Positions 47,506 to 59,576 of a stretch of DNA of 64,000 nucleotides are shown piece after piece (within the stretch, counting starts at the first letter, position 1; the number at the start of each line of letters is the position of its first letter). Source of the DNA: Panaeolus papilionaceus (taxonomy: Eukaryota > Basidiomycota > Agaricomycetes > Agaricales); assembly GCA_015501605.1 (NCBI GenBank), contig JADNRZ010000035.1:264391-328390 (forward strand). The letters are read 5' to 3'. The notes under the pieces were generated by a model. That model did no database searches and had not been told where the DNA came from. It saw only the letters and a program-made list of their open reading frames with translations. A program made the position numbers and the translations under genes.

Positions 47506-47658
47506 CCACATCCAACAACAAGCATTCCTAGGGCATCAACGACACATAGAGGCAGCAGAGGCCCATAGAAAGCAGCGCCGGATACTAAGTTTCGTCTTCC
47601 AAAAGGAGTGAGGCCTATCTTTGGAGTGTGGCCTGGCGTAGAGGTCAAAGTATTGGTG

Positions 47659-48960
47659 TCACCGGATCGTCGCTGTTGCTCTTCGCACAACAACACCCTT
47701 TTCCATGCTCTCTCCGCCATGGTCAACGTGTCTGCCCTGTATAATGACCATCTTCGCTGAAACATTTCGGGCAAGGGTGTTGACAAGATGCAAGATCCAA
47801 AGGTCATTGGAGGCTAGGTGACGTTGGAATAAGTGGACGTTCATAAAGGAATGAAGGGTGAATAACAATGTGGGCGGTGTTGAAAAATAATAACGATCGG
47901 AATTGAGAGAGTGGAGGAAAGAGTAGGTGTCCCCAACCATTCGTGGAGTTATTGTTGCAGCAGAGGCTGAAAGTCAATGATGGCACTTGATGACGTGTCA
48001 TCAAACCTCAGTCCCCAGAGTTTTGGGATGCGGCTAATAACGTCGGGGTAAACGTAGGAATGGGTGCGTTTCAACCATGGTCGCAGATAGAGGGGGAATG
48101 TGGAGCAATGGATTGAATACGGGTGGTCGGGTGTAACAGAGTGGGATTGGGGAGTTATGGTCAACAACATCGAGGACGATCCCCATTCCCTAAGGACAAG
48201 ATGTATGGGTTGTTTAGCAAGCACACCTGCGTACGTTCATCGCATTCAGTATCTTCAGCTCGTGAAGAAATTAATGGACTTACCTGGCCTTAGCCCACTC
48301 ATCTCATGGTAGCAGTCATCTGGAGTATACAAATGGGATGCTAGCAGGGGATGTTCTGTCGAGTGGTCAGAATAGGGAGTGAAGGACGGGACCACTGGTG
48401 AACTTAAGTCTAGAGATCGATGAATAAATTAAACACAAACCTGGACATCAGCTTTCCGATTTCCACCTCCAAACCAAGGCGTAAATGGAGCGCCAGATAA
48501 AGGGCCTCAACTCCATATGTGAGCTCGTTGTTCAGTTCCTTAACCGCTGGCCATGTCCATTTTTTTGTCATTCTTGATAGTTGATACCACCATTTAAACG
48601 TGACACATTCGTCAACACACCGACGGAAAATACTCGTCCAAATCACAGACGCCCTGTAGTAAAAATGATGCGAGAACGGGATGAAATGACTCCCAAAGTG
48701 TGTGGTAGAGTTACTCATATACCGACGTCATGATCATCTCACATAGTAGTGATGTGCACAACAGATTAACAGTGATGCAAAGAATCAGATTGTTGTATAT
48801 AAATACACTGACAACAATGGAGTTTGTCAGAGTCAGGTCTCGGGACAGATAAAAGGAATACTCACATATGCTTAGTCTAAACAATTTGGAAAGACTATGA
48901 AAAGAGAGGGCATGGAAACCCAAAGATCGCGTATTCCAAATATCCAATACTGCCTTCATC
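47659..48960 (-). CDS. Doubtful hypothetical gene
   Basis: Four open stretches on the minus strand (48711-48959, 48410-48718, 47949-48224, 47659-47940) look mildly protein-like, for example TKKWTWPAVKELNNELTYG and RIPKLWGLRFDD. I could not build a consistent spliced model and recognise no family. It may be a decayed gene or noise. Confidence 0.2.
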
Positions 48961-49814
48961 TAATTGTGCCATAAATCTTCAAAATACGTAGAGACAAGGA
49001 AAAGATTAAGATTAAGGAGGAAAGTGCGATGACGATTGTTCAGCGTAGACAGGGCGACCATGGTGGTGGTTCGGGATCAAGCACAACTGGCCCGGCTGAC
49101 CTTGACTATCAATTCAAACTCCGACGAAAATATTATTCTGCCCCGCTTTCATCTTCCTACATCTGAGTTAAGAATCGAGAGGCAGCGCAGACAGCGCTCA
49201 TGAAGGAAGGCAGCTGTGGCGAGGTAAGGGTGTAACTATTATTTCGGTAGTCTTTCAATTTTTCTCTGTTCTCGGATTGACTGATGGTTTATCTTGCGCT
49301 CCTGGTGTTTATATGCTACATTCTACCTCTTCGTATATCTCCCACAATTCCCTCTTTGCTCATTTTTCTTCGTTTTTGTACCGTCCTACTACTGTAATAT
49401 CGCTCTTTACTTGGATATCAAAACTAGATAATCACCCTGCAGCCGGGAATGTGCTGTGCTTCACCACCCACATTCATGATTAGAGCGTCCCTCATCCCTT
49501 CCATGTATTTCTCTTCCAGGTATGCGGTCATAAACCCTATTTTGAACTCATGGTTACTCGTCCAAGTATCATATCCCATTCCCTCCAGTTCCGAAGAAAC
49601 GTAGCCTTTTATATTACGGTGCTTTATGTCAAATCCAGCAGTGATTCCAAGGGACCATTCCTTGAACAACTACGATTACTCTAGGCCTTGGGCTGCGTCC
49701 AATCCTGTTAACGCCAAATTTGAATGCACCATGGATTCGTCTTTGATTATCCTCGAAAACGAATGGGTTTTATAGAGTGACAACGACAGTTTAACTGAAA
49801 GTGTATGATATCAT
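48961..49814. other. Intergenic region
   Basis: Nothing recognised apart from the flank of the GTPase relict. No P-loop exon is visible upstream of 49815. Confidence 0.35.
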
Positions 49815-50540
49815 AGTTTATCATGTCTATGGCGGGATCTGAAAAAATTCTAGGTCACCACACCGAAGGGATTGAATTGTACCATTATCGCACCCGTGAG
49901 GGTCTGAGAGGCCGTCTAACCTTGGCTGATACACCTGGTTTTGACGATGCTCAACAAATGCAGTTATTTTGGCAATCATCGCCAATTGACTAGTCAAAAC
50001 GTATGTGCTTAGCTTACGTTTAGTCAATTCAAGTGATCGATTCATGTCAATGATGTCTGGATTCTATATAGGTATAAGAGTGGCATACGTTTGAATGGGA
50101 TTATATCCCTTCACCCCATTACCTATCCGCGTTTTTGACCACGATTTCACAACCACACTCAATCTAGTCCTCAGAATCTATGGATCACACACCGGTTCCG
50201 GCTGTCAGCACTTGCGCATATAGTGACCACGATGTGGGATGACCCTCTGTCTTCATCCATTCCACTGCTTGAGGAGGGGGCAAAGGCACTTGTGCCAGCC
50301 TGGGATCTCATTGAAGTTTTTCAGACATACCATTGAACGCTTTCGTACCGATGGTCCCACATCGGCGCAGAGGATGGATGATATATTAGAGAGGACTATA
50401 GATAAGAGCACGTTCATGCCCTAAATACAGATGCAGTTGGTTGAGGAGAACAAATCTGTCCCTAGAACAATGGCCGGGAAAGTGTTTTTTACACTTCAGC
50501 AGGCAATACGCTACTATCCTGGGCCGAGTAGCGAGTAACA
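49815..50540 (+). pseudogene. P-loop GTPase relict, K/L/M/N-like
   Basis: From 49819 the frame gives FIMSMAGSEKIL and a G3 LADTPGFDD. A frameshift near 49955 is followed by a nonsense codon (TGA for the Trp codon before LVKT). An exon from about 50072 starts YKSGIRLNGIISLHPIT. After further shifts, VTTMWDDP (G4), and near 50434 QLVEENKSVPRTMAGKVFF, the conserved C-terminal motif. The P-loop exon is absent. A clear dead copy with lesions in several exons. Confidence 0.8.
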
Positions 50541-51065
50541 GAGTAATGGAACGAGACAATGATAGATTCTCTAACCGTTATCGTAATAACACATCCAATT
50601 CATGAACCATGTTTGGTATTTTGATTGAGGAGCGCAGCGTTTCGTGCAGCTTCCCTGCACAATTTGAGTATTACTTAGTTCTTTAATATGTAATGGCGAG
50701 TATCTTCCACATAACGTACACTGGCGCTTGTAGAGGGACTCACGTTGGGACTTAAAATAGATGACGCTGCCAATGTAATTCAACTTCCCGTCTTGTGAAT
50801 GTAATTTCAATCACGGGTACTTGCTCTGACACCTGACCTCTCACTATTCTCACCACCCTCTGAGTCCAATTTAAAACGTGAATTAGACGTTTGATGAACA
50901 CGAGTCCAAGATGACAGCGGAAAGTGCCTTATGTATGACCACCGCACGCCTAGTGGAAGCCTGAAGGCTGTACTCTCTCGTCCACTGCAGTAACATTGCA
51001 CAAACCTTTCCCTACCTTTGTCCTTGTACTCATAGAAACCCCTATCGTCTTTCCCTGTGACTGCA
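50541..51065. other. Intergenic region upstream of GTPase M
   Basis: No gene. A long minus-strand open frame here overlaps the first exons of the plus-strand gene and is only their shadow. Confidence 0.35.
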
Positions 51066-52470
51066 ATGTCTGAACCCAAAGAGGCAAGCTCAAGTTTATA
51101 TTCACATCCATCAACTCGAATAACTCTTACACTTAATTGTTGACGCGCAGACCAAACAACCCTGGTACAAGTTTCCAAAGCTGAGATCAAGCTCGAAAAG
51201 CCGCTCCGTAAAGAATGAATCAAGGAGAAATAGTACGGAGAGTGATCGTCCATCTATCAATGAATCAGCACCGGGAGCTCTGGTTGAGAATGTGTTGAAA
51301 ATATCGTGAGTGCAGATTCTGGTGGTTTGATTTGAGGGCGTGGTTGATGATGTCCTGCTTTGTAGTGGTGTGCACCCCCTGATTGGCAGCGAGAGCGCTC
51401 ACAGCGTGCCACCAAATGAAAGTCTTGCCTCTACTCCAGGCCCAAAGGCCGATAGTGCCACCGATCCCCCGATCAGCAAACCCGATCAGGAGCAAGCGGA
51501 GTCAACGACGGTCACAAAAATGACTCTCACGTCGCAGACTACAGAGAAAGTTGCGGACGATCGAGATATTATTATCGCGTACGTGATTCGCATTTATCGA
51601 CATTCCCCTTCGTCCAGGGTTCTAACGCGAGTAAAAAGCGTTATGGGTCCCACAGGAGTTGGAAAGACTTCGGTTAGTCAAATGGCGGATAGAATATATC
51701 TTACACTAGGACTCATCTTCTCTATTCTTACCTCAGTTCATTCAATCACTCACAGCTTCGTATCAAAAAGATGGTGGGCACCATGATCTTGATTCAGGAA
51801 CACAAGATGTAGCGCTGTACACGATCACTCTGCCTGAGATTGGGCGCATTGTCTTTGTCGACACGCCAGGGTTTGATGATTCTAAACGGCCGGACTCAGT
51901 TGTGTTGACACTGATAGCAGACTGGTTGGCTCGAACGTAGGTTTTATCCATACCTCATGTGTCCCTAGTTCACACTTGAATTTTTGGAATAGATACAGAG
52001 AGAAACGGTTTCTCAATGGCCTTATTTACCTGCACCGCATCACAGATATCAGGTTCGACTCTGGAGCGTCGACTACCCTCGGCATATTCCGCAAGATATA
52101 CGGCAATTCTGGATATGAGAAATTAGCGCTGGTTACGACGATGTGGAACGACGTCGAAGATGTAAACAAGCCCACGTACGAGGCCAAGGAGGAAGAGCTG
52201 AAAAACAACATTTGGGGTACCTTCCTTCATCGCAGGGACCAGGCTCTCGTTGCCCGGTATAATTGCACCACATCTGAACTTGGACAGAAAACCGCACAAC
52301 AGACTGTGGCTGATTTGTTACACCAAACGATTAAGGATAGCACGATAAAACTGCAGCTGCAGAAGGAGCTTGTGGAGGACAGGGTTGCGTTGCCCAGAAC
52401 TGCGGCTGGTAGGGCGACGTTCACTCTTACAGAAACGGCGAGGTACTATCTTAGGCAAATTTCGGAGTAA
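51066..52470 (+). CDS. P-loop GTPase, K/L/M/N type
   Basis: The start MSEPKEAS at 51066 is conserved with the gene at 33921-35357. Exon 51151-51305 gives TKQPWYKFPKLRSSSKS and a Ser-rich linker. Exon 51366-51578 contains ATDPPISKPDQ and ends RDIIIA. Exon 51639-51672 (34 nt) is GPTGVGKTS. Exon 51737-51936 carries FIQSLTASYQKDGG and VDTPGFDD. Exon 51993-52470 carries YREKRFLNGLIYLHRITDIR, TTMWND and LPRTAAGRATF. All but the first junction agree in phase; a proper donor for exon 1 is not obvious. It is the closest relative of the gene at 33921 in this window, judging by the N-terminus. Confidence 0.75.
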
Positions 52471-52689
52471 CTAGTGTAGTTCGTACGCTTTATCCCGAAT
52501 AGGCCTCGTATTGTTATGAGACTCGGGAGATTAGACATCTTTCCCTGAGGATACTCACAGAACGCGAGTCGTCAACGATCGTATATCAGATTGAAATAGG
52601 AGTTATAATAGATACATATGAGGTTCTGATACAGGCAATGATATACATATCGAAAGATCTATTCACTCCAACACAACCCTATAGAGTCA

Positions 52690-54494
52690 TTACCCTTTCT
52701 GCGTTGCCATAGGCATGGGAGGCGCGGTGGAAGGATCGTACGGGGGAGGTAGGTACCCTGCCCTCGATAATCGCGTCGAAGTTCGCACGGACTCTAGGTC
52801 GTCATCAGGTGGTCGTCGTACGGGTCTGAAAGGCATTGAAGAACTCGTATCAACATGCGATGTATGCTGAGGTTGATGTTCGGGTTGATTGTTATACGAA
52901 GGAGATGAGGTCGAATTCCAGTTTGAATTCGAGTTCGAGAGCGTGGTTGCAAATGATGGCGAGGGTTGGTGACCTTTGGCCATCGAGCGATCCGAAGGAG
53001 CGTGATTGGGGGGGTCTGAGATGCTGTTGGTCTATGGGGAAGTGAGAATGTGTTGTGGAAGGAATAAAAGGAACAACGCACGTATTGAACACTGAGTCTG
53101 CTCGGCGATGTAGTTCTCTCCGTCATCCGCTCGCTGCCGTCAATGAAAGGATTGAACACATTTGACTGCGATGTTGACTTTATTGACATAGCATTTCCGG
53201 TTAACGGATTCGACATCGGAGGAGACATGGATCGACAGTCTCTATACAACGCATTGTCGAAGAAAGGACTGACGGCAGTAGGGGGAATAGTGTCAGTTGC
53301 CGACTGTTGACTTCTCCTTCGACGTCGCATGCAGAAAAAGACGTAGATACTGCATAGAATAGCAATAAAAAGAATTCCTCCTCCGACACCACCAACAATG
53401 GCCCCGATGGGCGGTTTCTTCTTTTCAACCTGGGTATCTGCTACTGCGTCATCGCCCAGTGACGTTTGCGACGTGGAATCAGGGGGAGGTGGATTTGACG
53501 AGTCTGTGATGGTATGTGTACTCGTTGACTGCCCAGGCGGCGTCCTGCTTGTGTCATCGCTCGCGGTTGTGGTTCTCGAATTGGATGTTCGTGTAGGCGT
53601 AGAATTCGAGGTTGCGGGGTCTGCATCAGCTGACGTTGGGTCAGGTGTTGGATCTGGACGAGGAGTTCGGGTGGGATCAGATATGGGCGTCGTTGTGGGA
53701 TCGGGAGGTGGTGGTGGACGACGAGTAGGGGATGGTGGTGGATTTACACTGTCTCGCGCTCTATTTGGGTCGAAAGCGCCTTGTGCCTGACAGGAAATGT
53801 AAGAGACAATGAAATGAACCCAACGAAACGATTCACACTTACTATGATGTCCAAATTCGCCCAACTTGGAACACGAACAGCTGACATTGGTATAGGAAAG
53901 CTGGGTGGAAAGCTATGAATGGGACGCGCGCGCTATAACTAGATGAATACTCACTGTCGATCAAAGGTAGCGACACAGTTAGGGATTGTCTGCCTATCCC
54001 ATCTGAAATTGAGAATACAAGGGCGACATTTTAAGGGGGCGTCTATAAGGATTAGAAAAGCCACTCACGCGATCCATGAGCGCCCTTGACAATACGCACA
54101 TGCACTCAGCATGGAATAGTATATCGTACTGCAGCGACAATCATTCCCTTCACCGCTCGCCTGCGCGGGCGGATAGCTCTGGCCAGCATCCAAAGCCGCG
54201 ATATATACGTCTGACGTGATAATGGTATGATGAGTCGATCCTAAGATATGTCGGAGTGGTTGAACTTACTTCTACCCAGACAAACATCCAATAGATCCCC
54301 AGCGACTTCACAAGGGCTCTGACCTAACGAGTTAAAAGTCTGAAGAGAATGCTGGTTCAGGAAAGATACTTGGATCAAGGAATCTCTGGACGTACCCATT
54401 GGTATTGAGTATCAGCTGAACACACAGCGCGCGGTCGCTGGGCTGTGGTAACTGATGCGAGACTCAAGCCCACAGCTAGTAAATAGCTGAGCAT
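52690..54494 (-). CDS. Secreted Cys-rich/single-pass membrane protein
   Basis: ATG at 54492-54494 opens a signal peptide (MLSYLLAVGLSLASVTTAQ). Next come TFNSLGQSPCEVAGDLLDVC, then CRCSTIYYSMLSACAYCQG and WDRQTIPNCVATFD. This is the Cys framework of a common agaricomycete membrane-protein family. A long Pro/Thr/Ser stalk follows. Around 53400-53320 there is one TM segment (GAIVGGVGGGILFIAILC) and then a basic stop-transfer (MRRRRRSQQ). The cytosolic tail has phospho-type Ser/Thr stretches. After the intron at about 53092-53042 it ends with LPPPYDP and a stop at 52690. Likely a cell-surface sensor or wall-associated protein; function unproven. Confidence 0.75.
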
Positions 54495-55618
54495 ACGGGA
54501 ATAAACCGTCGTTTATGCCAGCGTTAAAATCTTGAGGGCGATGGTAGGAAGGAAGGAGGAATAAAAGATGGAAAGGACATAATGTGGAGGTCCCTAATGA
54601 TGGAGCTGGGTTGAGTTTCGCCGCGTGTTGATGTCAATGTTTGAAATTTGACAGGCAGGGACAGTTGGTGTTATGAAACACAGGCTGGGCAATCAAGCAT
54701 CAGCGTCTTGAACGTAACCTCACTGCTCCCGCTCCCCTCTAAGATCCTCAAAAGAAATACACGAACATACTTATGAAACCCTACTCACCTCTGAGTAGAA
54801 CTCATAGTCTGTTGGCATCTGGCAGACTGGCACTCAATGAGGGGGCGTCGCATTCTAGTTGCGGTCTCGCACGGAGAGTACGTCACAGGAATGCAGTTGA
54901 ATGGATCGCATATTGGGTCATGTTTTCTCGCAAAGGTTAAACAATCTATTCAGCCGTGTGAGTGCAGGAAGTATGGATTGTACCAATCAGCAGATTGCAT
55001 TTTGATACGACAAAGTTCAACGCGTATTCCATGAAGGCTATGCATACATCAACTTGAAGTGATGTGAGGGAGGGAAACCTATCGCGAGTTTCGTGCAGAG
55101 CGAGTTGTCAGATAGTACTTCGTCTGATACAGCCATCCATGAGGTGCGGGTTTTGATCTAGGTTTGACGTCCAGGGTCGCTCAGACTTCTTCTTGTTTAC
55201 ATATGTAACATTGTTTGTTTTGAACGACGTCGCCAGTTAAAGCCATCCCGATAACACAGCCTCCATACCATCGTTTCCCCTGAAGTTTCGCAACGATTCC
55301 GAAGGCGGCCTACATCGATACAATCTACGGCTTATGACCATACATCTCATAATGTATTAGGAATTTGAAGCAACTCAGAACGATGTATTCAATCCGATGG
55401 GCCGCCTGCGGCCTATGGCCTTATATATTGAATGTGTGGTGGAGTCAAGTGATCATGGCAGCTTTGTGCAGATGTCGGATTGCTCTCGAATTGGGTCAAA
55501 CGTCCCTTGCACTGAACCGTCATTGTCAAACTCCCACCAGCCTGACGTCGTCCCCGTCAGCATCATTCTCCACTTAACCTTACCTTCTAGCTGAGACTGT
55601 GTCGTGTCTCCTGTTCCA
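54495..55618. other. Divergent intergenic region
   Basis: It lies between divergent genes (minus-strand membrane protein, plus-strand GTPase N). It should hold both promoters; no element is recognisable and open frames here lack features. Confidence 0.4.
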
Positions 55619-57133
55619 ATGTCGTCGTCCTCGCCGGTAAGATTTAGCGGATCAGATGACGATCCATTCGTCTAAACTCTGTCAGCAGCAGTACTAATGT
55701 CACCCCATACCTAGAGCAAACGACGTTGGTCCGACCCTATCAAATCATTCTTCAAAGGCAATCAGTCCAAGAAAACTCAAGCGCAGAAGAAGGATATCGA
55801 TAGCGCTACCATTGTAGCTTCTCCTTCAAAGTCTACACGCAAGGATGCTTCATCCACTGTGTGCGTGTTCTCAAGATACGATTGAGTTTCGATAATTTAC
55901 GGCTATGTGCCTGTAGACGGTGAGCTGACACTCTGACATTGTAGAAATGTATCTACACAAACGGGTCCATCGCGACAAGCCACCACAATCGCCTTATCCA
56001 CCCCTCCCACCGTCGAGTCCCCCGAGCCTGTTATCCAATCCCCCACCACTTCCAAAGTTATAATACCCCACGAAACAGATCTTCAGGTTTCTCTCTCTTT
56101 CTCACAGAGCACGATGTCTGATTCATCTGTCGCTCCTCCGAATCCGTCAACAGTTCAGCCCCAAACACGAGATGCCGCAGCTGGAGTTGAAATTACAGCA
56201 GAGGACATTACAGATGGGGACATAGTAATTGCGTGCGTGTCTACATCCATCTGCTGTCATTACTTGTTTTAACGTCTCTTTAAGTGTTATGGGTGCTACT
56301 GGAGTGGGGAAAACAACCGTATGTCGAGGTTGATTTCTCACCTCTGTCGTGATACCGTCTGAATAGCCCAACGCTAGTTCATCAACTCAATGAACCTCGG
56401 ATGCAATCCAGATGAGCTCGCTCATCACGAGCTGGACGCAGGAACCCGGGGTGTGACTTGCATAAAGATACCGTTCACTGCAGATAAAAACGATGGGAAT
56501 CTCGTCCTCGTTGATACTCCAGGGTTTGATGACCCAACGAGGACGAATGCTGAGGTTCTCCGTATCATTGCTAACTGGCTGGAGAAAACGTGCGTAATCT
56601 GAGATATTGAAATCCACTAACAAGCTAATCTCTGCGGGATAAACGATTATAGGTATCGAAAGGGAAGACTGCTAAACGGACTGATTTATCTTCAGCGCAT
56701 TACCGATATCCGCCTCGACGCTGGGGCATCCAGTACTTTGGCTGTTTTTCAACGACTCTATGGAGGCTCCGGGTACGACAAGGTGGCGTTAGTCACCTCT
56801 ATGTGGAACGATGTTCCTCCAAATCGAATCCAGCAATATGAAGCGAAGGAACAGGAGCTCCAGGACAACGCTTGGAGGGCATTGTTGTGGCGCAAGAATC
56901 CCCCACTAGTTGCACGCTTCCACTACAAGGACCACCTATCAGCACAACAGTCTGCGAGCTTAATTATCGCGGACCTTTTGAAGAAGTCACTAAGCACAAC
57001 TATCAAAACACGTCTTCAGCAAGAACTGGTTGATGACAAAACAGCGCTACCTCGTACTGATGCTGGAAGGGCAGTTTTTACCTTGACAGAGACGGCTAAA
57101 TATTATTTTAAGAAGCCCGAGTCTGAAACTTAA
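55619..57133 (+). CDS. P-loop GTPase with long basic/Ser-rich N-terminus
   Basis: Exons 55619-55636, 55715-55860, 55945-56232, 56285-56318, 56378-56589 and 56653-57133 join in phase to give 392 aa, the longest in the cluster. MSSSSP is followed by SKRRWSDPIKSFFKGNQSK, a basic Trp-containing motif like the one at 33921-35357. A Thr/Pro/Ser linker of about 100 residues ends DGDIVIA. P-loop GATGVGKTT (34-nt exon), FINSMNLGCNPDE, VDTPGFDD, YRKGRLLNGLIYLQRITDIR, TSMWND and LPRTDAGRAVF follow. The basic N-terminus might bind membrane or nucleic acid. Intact; unusually complete splice consensus. Confidence 0.85.
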
Positions 57134-57616
57134 CTGAATCAGTTGTTTTTGTATTTAACTAAATTTAATGTATATCATTCGTCATGTTTGGAAGTTTAGC
57201 CCGGATGGACTGTGCTTCTCCCTGAGGATAAAGACTATCCATAGAATGGCTCAATGTAAAAGGTTGACGACTTACAAGTTCAGTTGAAGTCCGCCCGATC
57301 TATAACCAAAGAGAACGTGCGTTAAGCTTCGACTTCGTCTCGTGTAGTTGGATGTGATGTATCCCAAAATATCTTGGGTTGAACATGAGCGCAACACTAC
57401 ACACCAGATCTGCAACCTGGTGTGTAATTTAGAGTGACGCTCGACAGTAAGACTAATCCTAGAACAAACAAACATGGCTGGGAGTTCTGTCGCGTTCTTT
57501 TTCTTTTCATGACAGGCTCTATGCATTGTGGACGATAAGGTCAATTAGAACCACGCGGAGTCAAAATTCTGAATTGACTGATCTGTCATGAAAGCTTGTA
57601 GCGTAAAGCGCAGAAG
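57134..57616. other. Intergenic region
   Basis: No gene. 57608-57616 is the left target duplication of the following element. Confidence 0.4.
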
Positions 57617-59330
57617 GGGCAAAAGAAAAAAGCCGTGCAGTCTCTACCGTGCAAAAAGGTAAAATTCACGGTCATGCACGGTTATAGCACATGTATGAGT
57701 TGCTGAGGTATTTAGGTTTTATAAAGAATACCTCGTCGTTGTATCGTTGGCGATGATTCAGTGTAGAGTTATAAATTCAGGAACAATGCCTGTAAAGGTA
57801 TTAATAATGAAACATGGTTCATTGACGTCGTCCTCGCCAGGCCAGTCCGAATCCTAACAATGTATTGCCAACACAAAACAAGGGTGGTCCCATTATATGA
57901 ATCACGACACAGGCGATTGTTCCGAAGACTATATATACCCCTCGTAAAATTACCCTACCAGATATAAATCCCACAAATCCATGTCACCTCTTGCCAAGGG
58001 GTTTGGACGAGATGCATCGGACCTGCGTACCTCCCACACAATGTTATGTCAACCAAGAGGGCCCAGAGTTCAACCGAATCTCATAGACACAGTCTTGGCC
58101 GGCGTACCTCCTGCACGGCAGTCCACTACCCAAAATTCGTCGTCATGCTGAGCAAATTTTTAATATCTAGCTTGGGAGAAGACACCGTGACGTCTTTCCA
58201 GGGGATTTCGCCTTCTGGAATGCTTGGATAACTCGTTTGTGCATTGCTTGATTGCTCATTCTCTACTCCAGTGTGCAACACCCCACATTTTCATCATGGT
58301 TGGTTTAGAGCTCTGTCTGTACACGGCTCATGCACGGCTGTCATACCCTTGGCACGGCTACCGCACGGTTCACGCGCGGCTATGCACGGTCAATACACGG
58401 CTATGCACGTCCACACACGGCTCTGCACGGTAGTGTCTAACTTTGGCACGGTTATGCACGTCCACTCTGACGTCTGGCACGGCATTCGAATGAAGTGCAC
58501 AGTCGACACGGTAGACATTATAGTGCGGTTTTGTTTATGATTACCAATGAGGGTGATATCTCTGGTGATTGCTTGAGGTCTAGGACTGTTTCATCTGTGA
58601 TACATGTGATATGATACATGTCCTTCCAGGCCGTCGAGTGTCGAAGCGCAAGTAAGTCATTATCATTGGCTACATTAGTAAAATTTACTACTGCCAATGT
58701 TTAGGACTATTGAAAGCCAGAACGGGTATACGAAATTAACTGAGAAGCAATTTAGGTGCAAAATATTGCCTCGAATTTGATCCTTTTCTCTACTATTCGC
58801 TCCAAGGGCTGGGAGTGGTGCTCTTGCAAGAATTAAAGGAGTACTATTACCCTGTGTGTCTCATACAGAATGTTCAGGAAGGCTGGATTGTTAGATGGCG
58901 GTGAGGGAATGAGTTTGCCTCCACCAATTATATTCCCCTCACCAATACCTCAATTGTTGCAGTTCACGACCTTTGTGATGCACTTGGGCGTGATAGGCTG
59001 GAACAAAGGAACACCAGGGTTCCTGCTTGATTTTTAAAGCTTACACTTAAATTATCAGCTCAATATCCATTGTCTCAGCTTGAGAAGTGGCAGCATGCCT
59101 GCGATTTTGAATCATCTGAAGCTATCCTATCTGATCCAACTCACATCTCTTATTCCCCATTCCTGAAGAGACCGAGTAAGATACCTTGGAATTATGCACG
59201 GCTGACCAGTTGGACTACACGGCACTGCACGGCAGTCACATGAGACGGCACGGTTCTGCACGGTAGGAGCACGGTTACGCACGGTACTGCACGGTCATGC
59301 ACGGCCGCGCACGGCTTTTTTCCAATGCCC
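57617..59330. mobile_element. 1.7-kb element with GCACGG arrays and 9-bp target duplication
   Basis: The left end starts gggcaaaagaaaaaagccgt and the right end finishes acggcttttttccaatgccc, an imperfect inverted repeat of about 22 bp. The 9-mer gcgcagaag flanks both sides (57608-57616, 59331-59339). The motif gcacgg (or ccgtgc) is repeated in three clusters: next to the left end (57631-57690), internally (58320-58510, more than ten copies) and next to the right end (59195-59317, about ten copies). There is no transposase frame. Subterminal motif arrays usually bind a transposase, so this is probably a non-autonomous DNA transposon. I cannot assign its superfamily. Confidence 0.75.
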
Positions 59331-59576
59331 GCGCAGAAGGCTTTCGTCATTAAAGTCATACCACTATTTTACATCCGTAGTGCAGTTGTTGGGTTCATGA
59401 GCGGCTAAATTTTAGCGTCAAGTTCTAGTCGAGTCATTTCACCACTTAGTTCTCGTAGTCCAAAGGATTTAAACCCTACTAGGCAGTGCAATCTCCATAT
59501 AAGTCGTTCATGATTAACACATCTTGCGTAAACTTCAACGATCGATATTCAATCCGCACAGAAATCTTTGTTAAAC

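Noticed and set aside
50807..51253. 148-residue minus-strand frame
   Set aside because: It overlaps the first exons of the plus-strand GTPase, which are conserved with the gene at 33921-35357; it is a shadow.
55365..55594. Small plus-strand gene before GTPase N
   Set aside because: No splice-supported continuation and no recognisable features; more likely the promoter region.
58320..58510. CRISPR-like array from repeated GCACGG units
   Set aside because: Units are six bases, irregularly spaced and in mixed orientation, in a eukaryotic setting; better explained as transposon motif clusters.
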